From: a virus
IMG/VR virus record: IMGVR_UViG_3300036853_000216
Coordinates: 1 to 36,636 of that record
DNA length: 36,636 nucleotides
Direction: 5' to 3' (one strand)
The stretch's first letter is position 1. Each line of letters begins with the position of its first letter. This document shows positions 1 through 5,150 of the stretch, piece after piece. The translations under genes were made by a program, and so were the position numbers. Below the pieces are notes generated by a model. It did no database searches and was not told the DNA's origin. It saw only the letters and a program-made list of their open reading frames with translations.

Positions 1-15
1 ATTTGTTAACGAAAC

Positions 16-50
16 AAAAGGCTCTTAGGGACAATCCAAGAGCCTTTTTA
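16..50 (+). terminator. Rho-independent terminator at the contig junction
   Basis: An 11-bp stem (16-26 with 38-48, AAAAGGCTCTT/AAGAGCCTTTT) closes an 11-nt loop and runs into a T-rich tract (TTTTTATTTTT). The stop codon of the 53-aa gene (36376-36537, equal to position 28 here) lies at the top of the left arm. It should end or reduce transcription coming from the cro-side genes before the initiator gene. Confidence 0.85.
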
Positions 51-76
51 TTTTTGCTATTTAAAACGGAGATCTG

Positions 77-112
77 ATGAAAAGATACATGTTCATTGTA
101 TCAACAGCTTAG
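77..112 (+). CDS. Possible 11-aa leader peptide
   Basis: A short frame, MKRYMFIVSTA, follows a good Shine-Dalgarno (CGGAG at 67-71) with normal spacing. Its stop codon lies inside a perfect 7-bp hairpin (104-120). This is the layout of a translated leader or attenuator, but the peptide is too short for coding statistics and no controlled gene is proven. The call rests on the ribosome binding site and the hairpin only. Confidence 0.25.
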   Translation: MKRYMFIVSTA

Positions 113-120
113 TAAGCTGT
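104..120 (+). promoter_or_regulatory. Stem-loop after the leader peptide
   Basis: ACAGCTT (104-110) pairs perfectly with AAGCTGT (114-120) around a 3-nt loop. The stop codon of the 11-aa frame overlaps the loop. No U-run follows, so it is not a simple terminator. Confidence 0.5.
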
Positions 121-137
121 AAATGGGGTAGGCATCC

Positions 138-308
138 ATGCCGAAAAAATGGAGTAAATGTGAAGTTTGGCGACGGAACATTTACTACCTACCTCTACCA
201 AAGGAGGATATGAGGAAGTCGTATTATAACAGGCTCCTAGTAAAAGAAAACTGCATACCGCCCAAAATAATACAAAATTTATATCTCTCCTCAAAAGTCG
301 CCAAATAG
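138..308 (+). CDS. Small basic hypothetical protein (56 aa)
   Basis: The frame encodes a lysine- and tyrosine-rich 56-aa protein beginning MPKKWSKCEVWRR. A purine-rich GGGGTAGG lies just upstream of the ATG. It sits 36 bp before the initiator gene in the same direction. I do not recognise the family; the charge suggests nucleic-acid binding, which is inference. The complementary strand (109-294) is also open and would encode a peptide with a lipobox-like LLGAC, but that frame lacks a convincing start codon. I prefer the plus-strand gene because of direction and ribosome binding site. Confidence 0.5.
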   Translation: MPKKWSKCEVWRRNIYYLPLPKEDMRKSYYNRLLVKENCIPPKIIQNLYLSSKVAK

Positions 309-344
309 TTCCCCTTGTTGTTTAAAATCTAAAGGAGTTGGATT

Positions 345-1181
345 ATGTCAATTGAGAAGTTAAGCGATTTGTCAAAATGTTATCCAGAAGAAAACCCCTA
401 CACCCAGGTATTGAATTCAGTTATTGAGCATATTAAAGACAGTGATGCTTTTCGAATGTATTGCTATCTCTCATCAAAAAGCCGTGATTGGCATGTCGCC
501 AAAGAATGGACAGCCAAACAATGCGGTATCGGTGAGCGCAAAGCCAAACAATGCTGGTCATATTTAGAACGCTGCGGTTTATTGGAGTATATTTCCCTAC
601 GTAATGAGAGCGGCAAATTTATAAAACATGATATGCGTATCTTAAACGGCACCCGCTTCAAATCTGACGAACCTTTCCTAAAATCCACAGGTGCAGAAAC
701 TGCACCACTGGAAAAGTTATCCACAGATGACCCTATCCACAGGTGCAAAAACTCACCGAGTGGAGAAACGACACGTGTGGATTTTGCACCCCTACTAAAT
801 AAAGATTTAACCAATAAAGATTTTGAAACGAAAAAAAGAAAAAGCTTTTGTGCTGCGCAAAAAAAACCCAACAGCGAAAAGCTCAAAAACCAAAAATCTA
901 AAAGCGACTACCGCGAGGCCAACGCCGCAAAGCACAGCTTTGCCGAATCGAAAAACAACGCCGCCGCCTCCCAAGAAGCCATGGCTCGCGAAGCCAAGCA
1001 CATTGAAGAGCATGAAGCTATCAAGCGGGCGCCCATGCCAGCCGCCTTACGGGACATGATTAAGGGCATGAAACATAAACAATATTGGGGATTGCCAAAA
1101 TATGGAAGCCAAGGAAAGATGCCAACGGATGGTGGTCAAGCTCGGGATGAAGTACGGGGTACCTCCCAAGCTCATTGCTGA
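345..1181 (+). CDS. Replication initiator, lambda-O-like winged-helix protein
   Basis: This 278-aa protein has an N-terminal winged-helix domain at about residues 20-100 (the recognition region is near WTAKQCGIGERKAKQCW), of the kind found in phage O-type initiators. A long lysine- and alanine-rich, probably flexible C-terminal half follows. The middle of the gene carries repeated GGTGCA and DnaA-box sequences followed by AT-rich DNA, which is the arrangement of the lambda origin inside O. The ribosome binding site is AAAGGAG at 330-336. The last 20 or so residues overlap another frame (1102-1338) and read less naturally, so the true C-terminus may differ. It probably recruits the host replisome, because the genome has no DNA polymerase. 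Confidence 0.7.
   Translation: MSIEKLSDLSKCYPEENPYTQVLNSVIEHIKDSDAFRMYCYLSSKSRDWHVAKEWTAKQCGIGERKAKQCWSYLERCGLLEYISLRNESGKFIKHDMRILNGTRFKSDEPFLKSTGAETAPLEKLSTDDPIHRCKNSPSGETTRVDFAPLLNKDLTNKDFETKKRKSFCAAQKKPNSEKLKNQKSKSDYREANAAKHSFAESKNNAAASQEAMAREAKHIEEHEAIKRAPMPAALRDMIKGMKHKQYWGLPKYGSQGKMPTDGGQARDEVRGTSQAHC
682..840. other. Predicted replication origin inside the initiator gene
   Basis: The block has ATCCACA repeats at 683-689, 719-725 and 735-741. The second lies in a perfect DnaA box, TTATCCACA (717-725), and the third in CTATCCACA (733-741). An inverted TGTGGAT lies near 776-782. GGTGCA occurs at about 690 and 742, and its inverse TGCACC at about 701 and 785. The DNA from about 795 to 840 is very AT-rich and could be the unwinding element. 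Function is inferred from this layout. Confidence 0.65.
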
Positions 1182-1338
1182 ACGGCTCTTGAGCCAGGAT
1201 GACAAAACGGATATGTTACAAGGGCAGATTTCGTACGAAACACTGGATGCGCATGTCGCAGTTTGGAAGCATTATGGTATGTGCCATTACGCAAACGGAA
1301 CAGGAAAGCCGTACGAGCATCGAAGGTTGTACCCATAG
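1102..1338 (+). CDS. Hypothetical protein (78 aa) overlapping the initiator end
   Basis: The 78-aa product begins MEAKERCQRMVVKLGMKYG and has balanced composition, so it looks like a real protein. It overlaps the end of the initiator gene by 80 bp in another frame and has no strong Shine-Dalgarno. Translation may be coupled to the initiator, or a frameshift could join the two. I see no recognisable domain. Its position after an O-like gene is where lambda has a helicase loader, but the size and sequence do not support that role. Confidence 0.55.
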   Translation: MEAKERCQRMVVKLGMKYGVPPKLIAERLLSQDDKTDMLQGQISYETLDAHVAVWKHYGMCHYANGTGKPYEHRRLYP

Positions 1339-1388
1339 GGTTACCATTACCCTAGATGAGAAAACGTAACCACGGGCAAATTTAGCCC
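1336..1388 (+). promoter_or_regulatory. Structured leader of the cold-shock gene
   Basis: TAGGGT (1336-1341) can pair with ACCCTA (1349-1354). Alternatively GGTTAC (1339-1344) can pair with GTAACC (1366-1371); the two cannot form together. A third hairpin is GGGC(AAATTTA)GCCC at 1374-1388. Bacterial cspA mRNAs are known to use temperature-dependent leader folding, so switching here is plausible but inferred. Confidence 0.4.
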
Positions 1389-1411
1389 CTTATTGATAGG
1401 ATGGAACGCAA

Positions 1412-1612
1412 ATGCAAAATGGACGTGTTAAATGGTTTAACGATACAAAGGGTTTTGGGTTTATTGAGTCACAGGAAAGCGATTATTTTGTACACTTTAA
1501 GGAAATCCAGGGGTCGGGTTTTAAGAGTTTGAAGGAAGGGGAACGGGTGACCTTCGAAGCGGGCGAGTCTCCGAAGGGGCCGGTGGCAAAGAACGTGACG
1601 GTGATACGCTAG
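1412..1612 (+). CDS. Cold-shock domain protein (CspA family)
   Basis: The 66-aa protein is one complete cold-shock domain, a five-stranded OB fold that binds single-stranded RNA and DNA. RNP1 is KGFGFI at residues 13-18, RNP2 is YFVHF at 25-29, and the GRVKWFN start is typical. The length matches bacterial CspA proteins. AGGATGGA just upstream is the ribosome binding site. The gene follows the replication genes and ends 4 bp into the convergent gene at 1609. A role in phage mRNA translation or host takeover is inference. Confidence 0.93.
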   Translation: MQNGRVKWFNDTKGFGFIESQESDYFVHFKEIQGSGFKSLKEGERVTFEAGESPKGPVAKNVTVIR

Positions 1613-2016
1613 CCGTGAAGCGCGACGCCGTAGTGGTGATTTGCAGGCGTTGAATAGCCGTGGTCTGAGTTAAAATCAGACAAAGCGTCATCGATGAGTT
1701 CCCGCATCGCGGGGATGAGGTAGCTCGTCACGCCTTCACGCCAGACGCGGTTAAATTCTATCGCCTCATCTTTATCGGTTGAATTAGCAAGATAGCGGGT
1801 GAGTGCTGGGCGCATTTTTGTTTCCCAGCAAGGGTTATCCGCGCCGGTGGCTTCGCTTGCGTAGGCTTCTTCATGGGTTATCAACAGAGCGGCAAATTCG
1901 TGCTGTACAAAATCCGGTAAGTCAGTGGCATCTAGATTGTAAAATACGTCAACGTCGTTGAACTCCGCGTAATGCTCAACACATTCGACGGCAAATTTCT
2001 TGATTATTTTGTTCAT
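1609..2016 (-). CDS. Hypothetical acidic protein (135 aa)
   Basis: This is the last gene of a three-gene leftward cassette. The start is supported by AAGGACATAAT before the ATG, beginning 10 bp after the stop of the preceding 51-aa gene. The product is acidic, mostly helical by composition and rich in Asp, Glu and Ala. It shows no membrane segment or known catalytic motif. Its 3' end overlaps the cold-shock gene tail-to-tail by 4 bp. I do not recognise the family. Confidence 0.75.
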   Translation of the reverse strand: MNKIIKKFAVECVEHYAEFNDVDVFYNLDATDLPDFVQHEFAALLITHEEAYASEATGADNPCWETKMRPALTRYLANSTDKDEAIEFNRVWREGVTSYLIPAMRELIDDALSDFNSDHGYSTPANHHYGVALHG

Positions 2017-2025
2017 ATTATGTCC

Positions 2026-2181
2026 TTATTCTGAGCGTTGGCAAGCTGTTGTGTTTTCGTGGTAGGCGTCACATAGGGGGCACCACACGTCATCATTTGC
2101 TAATACGGGTCGTCCGTTAACCCATTTACTCATGTTTATTCTTTCAAATAGTACCGGTTGTGATATAGTTTTGTTAGACAT
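2026..2181 (-). CDS. Small zinc-finger-like protein (51 aa)
   Basis: A 51-aa frame starting MSNKTISQPVLF has a strong Shine-Dalgarno (AGGAGA, 7 nt before the ATG). The C-terminal half has Cys34-x2-Cys37, His41 and Cys47, which could hold a metal ion. It lies between the 95-aa and 135-aa genes of the leftward cassette. No function is assignable. Confidence 0.65.
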   Translation of the reverse strand: MSNKTISQPVLFERINMSKWVNGRPVLANDDVWCPLCDAYHENTTACQRSE

Positions 2182-2216
2182 GATATTTCTCCTAAGCAGA
2201 GTTTATTAATGTTGAC

Positions 2217-2245
2217 GGGTTAGAGGTCTGAACCCCCTCTAACCC
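2217..2245. other. Perfect 10-bp stem-loop between small leftward genes
   Basis: GGGTTAGAGG (2217-2226) pairs with CCTCTAACCC (2236-2245) around a 9-nt loop. It overlaps the stop codon of the upstream leftward gene. No T-run follows on either strand, so it may be an mRNA stability or partial termination element. Confidence 0.6.
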
Positions 2246-2526
2246 ACCTTGTTTTCATCCCATTTCCCATTTGTTATTTCATCAAATAAAATGGGTTTTA
2301 TTTTTAAGACACGTTTATCTAATGTTTCTTTTTTGTTTTGCTCTAATTCAATTAATCCCGTGTCTTCATTTATTGAATATATTTGTTTCGGGATGTGTGC
2401 AATAACTCGCATAGAACTTGTATTTTTTTTGTCAATATATTCATAAATTATGATCTCTCTATTACTATTTAACATAGTTGCTTCTACTTTTTCATCACCA
2501 AAAATTGCTAATACTCTCTTTGCCAT
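2239..2526 (-). CDS. Hypothetical early protein (95 aa)
   Basis: The start at 2526 (MAKRVLAIFGDEK) is chosen because GAGG lies 8 nt upstream and because a promoter with an operator-like spacer (2561-2589) then sits just before it. A longer frame to 2592 would run through that promoter. The product is about 95 aa with mixed charge and alternating hydrophobic residues that suggest beta structure. No HTH is seen, so it does not look like the missing repressor. It is the first gene of the leftward cassette and shares its operator motif with the cro region. Confidence 0.7.
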   Translation of the reverse strand: MAKRVLAIFGDEKVEATMLNSNREIIIYEYIDKKNTSSMRVIAHIPKQIYSINEDTGLIELEQNKKETLDKRVLKIKPILFDEITNGKWDENKVG

Positions 2527-2560
2527 TTTGTTTACCTCTGTATCGTTAGTTGATAAAAGC

Positions 2561-2589
2561 ATTCTATCAACACTTGTAAGGTATGTCAC
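2561..2589 (-). promoter_or_regulatory. Leftward promoter with Cro-type operator in its spacer
   Basis: Read on the minus strand, -35 is GTGACA (2589-2584), the spacer is 17 bp and -10 is TAGAAT (2566-2561). The spacer contains the 13-mer TCAACACTTGTAA (2567-2579, plus-strand reading), which recurs exactly at 34682-34694 in the cro promoter. Confidence 0.6.
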
Positions 2590-2596
2590 CACTTAA

Positions 2597-2659
2597 TATA
2601 ACAATATTTGAAATATTTTGTCTTATTCACAAACAGTTGTAAGTTATGATATTGTTATA
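2597..2659. repeat. Perfect 11-bp inverted repeat in a divergent intergenic region
   Basis: TATAACAATAT (2597-2607) and ATATTGTTATA (2649-2659) are exact inverse copies separated by 41 bp of AT-rich DNA. They flank the region between the leftward cassette and the late genes. A protein-binding pair is possible. Confidence 0.6.
2626..2655 (+). promoter_or_regulatory. Possible rightward promoter for the packaging genes
   Basis: TTCACA (2626-2631), an 18-bp spacer and TATTGT (2650-2655) give a weak sigma70 match. The spacer holds CAGTTGTAAG, one mismatch from the CACTTGTAAG operator half-site seen nearby. An overlapping TATGAT at 2645 has no well-placed -35. Confidence 0.3.
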
Positions 2660-2700
2660 GGCTTAAAGGATTAATCCATTCTTAAAAGGGAGCTATAAAC

Positions 2701-2886
2701 ATGAATGACGTCAAAGATTACACAACAGCCGATGGGGATGAAGGCAATACACACTATAACGGTGTGCCCTCTTCTTACGGCAAGCGCGTTGAAGAACAGA
2801 ACAAAATGCAACCTAAATACTGCGAGCCAGGCGAAGCTGGCGGCGATATGAAGGGTGAGAAACGGAACGTACAAGCAGGACCATAA
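2701..2886 (+). CDS. Small hydrophilic protein (61 aa) before terminase
   Basis: The 61-aa product is highly polar, rich in Gly, Glu and Lys, with no hydrophobic core. AGGGAG precedes the ATG at good spacing. It opens the rightward late unit, 31 bp before the small terminase gene. No domain is recognised, and the composition suggests a disordered protein. Confidence 0.6.
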   Translation: MNDVKDYTTADGDEGNTHYNGVPSSYGKRVEEQNKMQPKYCEPGEAGGDMKGEKRNVQAGP

Positions 2887-2917
2887 TTGTGCAAACCGAA
2901 CACTAAAAGGGTTATTT

Positions 2918-3277
2918 ATGGTAATGCCTCTCAAATATAAACCAGAAATGTGTGCAATAGCTGAGGAGGTTCTTTCCAATGGGGAGAGCCTTGCAGCTAT
3001 TTGTGCGGAGTTAAATATTGGTCGGACGACTTTGTATGAATGGCGTGATAGTAATCCAGAATTTAGAAATGCTATCGAACGCGGCTTGCAGAAAGCGCAA
3101 CGACGATGGGAACGAATAGGCATGGATGGCATAGAGGGTCATTACGAAAAGTTTAACGCTGCCCCGTGGATATTCACCATGAAAAATAGATTTCGTGCAG
3201 ATTATCAGGAAGATAAGGAAGCAAAAACCGAATCGACCGCAATCATAGAAAAGCTTATAGATAAACTGGCGGAATAA
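2918..3277 (+). CDS. Terminase small subunit
   Basis: The 119-aa product has an N-terminal HTH (about residues 18-45, with SLAAICAELNIGRTTLYEWR) followed by NPEFRNAIERG, the usual start of phage small terminases. It would bind the packaging site and hand DNA to the large subunit. The start at 2918 is chosen because AAAAGGG lies 6 nt upstream; a longer frame to 2855 lacks this. It lies directly before the large terminase apart from two tiny genes. The C-terminal part is helical and charged. Confidence 0.85.
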   Translation: MVMPLKYKPEMCAIAEEVLSNGESLAAICAELNIGRTTLYEWRDSNPEFRNAIERGLQKAQRRWERIGMDGIEGHYEKFNAAPWIFTMKNRFRADYQEDKEAKTESTAIIEKLIDKLAE

Positions 3278-3279
3278 TC

Positions 3280-3417
3280 ATGGATGATATGTTTGATTTC
3301 GAATGCAATCATTGCCAATGCGGCTATGACCGTGGCGAAGGTAAATTTAGTCGACAGTTAGATGCATGGGTCTGCGAAGCATGTTTTGAAGAGTTAAACG
3401 AACAAAGCAGAAAATAG
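3280..3417 (+). CDS. Small cysteine-rich protein (45 aa)
   Basis: The 45-aa frame starts just after the small terminase stop. It carries Cys9-x2-Cys12 (followed by Cys14) and Cys32-x2-Cys35, a zinc-ribbon spacing. It has no strong ribosome binding site and may be translationally coupled. It and the next small gene sit between the two terminase subunits. Confidence 0.55.
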   Translation: MDDMFDFECNHCQCGYDRGEGKFSRQLDAWVCEACFEELNEQSRK

Positions 3418-3422
3418 GCGTA

Positions 3423-3593
3423 ATGATGGATAACGTAGTGCCGTTACATACCAGTAATTTTATCGTGTATTGTGGTTGTGGAAATGATCGATATTTTGTC
3501 CATGCTCAAATGGCACAGCCATTGAATTTAGTATGCACAGCATGTTTGCACATTATTGATACTCTCAAGGTTCAATTTAACGATGAAAAATGA
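3423..3593 (+). CDS. Small cysteine-rich protein (56 aa)
   Basis: This 56-aa frame (MMDNVVPLHTSNFIVYCGCG) ends inside the start of the large terminase gene, an 11-bp overlap that suggests coupling. Cys17 and Cys19 in the first half and Cys38-x2-Cys41 in the second could bind zinc. The function is unknown. The ATG at 3423 is 6 bp from the previous stop. Confidence 0.55.
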   Translation: MMDNVVPLHTSNFIVYCGCGNDRYFVHAQMAQPLNLVCTACLHIIDTLKVQFNDEK

Positions 3594-5106
3594 AGATAAA
3601 TTGCTCGCAATTTTGAAATCATTACCCGCATTTGCTAAAAATTTCTTGATTATCCATGACAAAGCAGGCGTTGAACGTTACCTCGAAATGAATAGGGCGC
3701 AGCTCTATATTCACGAACGATTAGAGGCGCAGCTTAAAGCGACTGGGAAGGTTCGTGCTTTGATATTAAAAGGAAGACAACAAGGCGTTAGTACGATGAT
3801 TTTAGCGCGTTATTTTCATAAAATCATTACGAATAAAGGTAAGCAAGCATTCATCCTAACGCATTTATCGGATGCGACACGCGCAATCTTTGGAATGACA
3901 AAGCGATACAGCGAGAAGCTGGAGCCGCTTTTATTCCCACAACCTGACAAAAAAAATGACAATACGTTGATGTACAATGGGCTAGGCTCTGGTTATCGCG
4001 TCGGCACGGCGGGGTCAGTTGAAGTCGGCCGCGGCATGACAAACCAATATTTGCATTTGTCCGAATATGCGTTCTACAAAGATGCGGCCAAAATCGGCAT
4101 GGGATTGTTAAACACGGTTGCTGAAATCCCAGGGACAGAGGTGATTAAAGAATCAACGGCGAATGGGATCGACAATGATTTTTATCTGGACTGGAAAGAA
4201 GCAAAGAACGGTAAGACCCGCTATCAAGCAATCTTTGTGCCGTGGTATTGGCAAGATGAGTATTGCATCGATGACCCTAACTTCAAACCAACGGATGAAG
4301 AGCGTGATTGGCTCGAAAGATTTGGCTCAAATGGTTTAAAGATCGGTCACCTGGCGTGGCGTCGCATTAAACTCCAGGATATCAAAGGCGATGAGGAACA
4401 AAGGTGTCGAAAGTTTAGACAGGAATATCCATTTACGGATGATGAGGCTTTCTTGTCATCCATTACTGATACGTTTATCAATGTTGATTGCGTGATGAGG
4501 GCGCGTCAAAATCGTGTATCGAGTGATTCCGCATTGGTGATTGGCGTTGATCCGGCGCGAAAGGGTGATGATCGCACGGCAATCATTCGTCGTCGCGGAC
4601 GTCGCGCCTATAAACTTGAAACGCATTACAATATTGATTTGATGGAATTGGCCGGCATTTTAAAACGGATTATTGATAGTGAAAGGCCACGGCGAGTTTG
4701 TATTGATTGCATCGGCATTGGCGCAGGTGTCGTCGATCGTTTGCGCGAATTAGGATATGATTTTGTAGAAGGCGTGAATGTTGCACGCAAAGCAAGCGAG
4801 CCTCTTAAGTTCCGGAACCTTCGCGCCGAACTCTGGTCAATGATGCGTGATTGGTTTTTGCAAGAGAGCTTAGTCGAGATACCCGATAGCGATGAATTGC
4901 AGACAGACCTAACCTGTTTGGGGTATAAATATGATTCAAGTGATAAACTGGTGATCGAAAGTAAAGACAAAGCCAAAGAACGTGGCTTATTATCACCAGA
5001 TACAGCGGACAGTTTGATGCTTACCTTTTACGGGGGCGAGTATGTAACGGAGGGCGGTTATGAAGCAAACCGGCTACCTGAACATACGTATGGAAAGTTT
5101 ATATAG
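3583..5106 (+). CDS. Terminase large subunit (packaging ATPase and nuclease)
   Basis: The 507-aa protein has the two domains of a headful or cos terminase motor. The N-terminal ATPase shows a Walker A variant (KGRQQGVST, residues 63-71) and Walker B with catalytic Glu (YLHLSEYAF, Glu161). The C-terminal RNase-H-like nuclease shows Asp323 (GVDPARKGDD), Asp375 (CIDCIGIG) and Asp473 (SPDTADS). The start at 3583 gives a normal N-terminus; the longer frame to 3556 adds nine residues without support. It cuts concatemeric DNA and drives it through the portal encoded next. Confidence 0.95.
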   Translation: MKNEDKLLAILKSLPAFAKNFLIIHDKAGVERYLEMNRAQLYIHERLEAQLKATGKVRALILKGRQQGVSTMILARYFHKIITNKGKQAFILTHLSDATRAIFGMTKRYSEKLEPLLFPQPDKKNDNTLMYNGLGSGYRVGTAGSVEVGRGMTNQYLHLSEYAFYKDAAKIGMGLLNTVAEIPGTEVIKESTANGIDNDFYLDWKEAKNGKTRYQAIFVPWYWQDEYCIDDPNFKPTDEERDWLERFGSNGLKIGHLAWRRIKLQDIKGDEEQRCRKFRQEYPFTDDEAFLSSITDTFINVDCVMRARQNRVSSDSALVIGVDPARKGDDRTAIIRRRGRRAYKLETHYNIDLMELAGILKRIIDSERPRRVCIDCIGIGAGVVDRLRELGYDFVEGVNVARKASEPLKFRNLRAELWSMMRDWFLQESLVEIPDSDELQTDLTCLGYKYDSSDKLVIESKDKAKERGLLSPDTADSLMLTFYGGEYVTEGGYEANRLPEHTYGKFI

Positions 5107-5132
5107 TTGACAATCAACTTGGGATAAGTTGA
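5105..5132 (+). promoter_or_regulatory. Two mutually exclusive hairpins upstream of the portal gene
   Basis: TCAACT(T) at 5114-5120 can pair upstream with AGTTGA (5105-5110, 3-nt loop) or downstream with AAGTTGA (5126-5132, 5-nt loop). The second hairpin ends 8 bp before the portal ribosome binding site AAGGA. A translational control role is inferred. Confidence 0.45.
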
Positions 5133-5150
5133 CAAATAACAAGGAATGTT

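Larger units (their letters stand above)
1..127. repeat. Terminal direct repeat (circular contig overlap), left copy
   Basis: These 127 bases are identical to the last 127 bases of the window (36510-36636). A single exact overlap of this odd length is what a de Bruijn assembler leaves on a circular molecule, so it most likely marks a circular or circularly permuted genome and not a biological terminal repeat. The repeat contains the end of the gene that starts at 36376, a terminator and a short leader peptide. Confidence 0.95.

Noticed and set aside
109-294. Minus-strand 61-aa frame with a lipobox-like LLGAC, resembling an Rz1-type lipoprotein
   Set aside because: Its only in-frame start is a TTG without a separate ribosome site, since the AGGAGAG lies inside the frame and no ATG or GTG follows at the right distance. 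The opposite strand holds a better-supported gene (138-308).
464-886. Long minus-strand frame inside the initiator gene
   Set aside because: It mirrors the coding frame of a lysine-rich protein, has no ribosome site, and lies against a clear gene.
823-1059. Second plus-strand frame inside the initiator gene
   Set aside because: It has a Pro/Lys-rich, unnatural product and no start signal. It is open because of the A-rich, low-complexity DNA.
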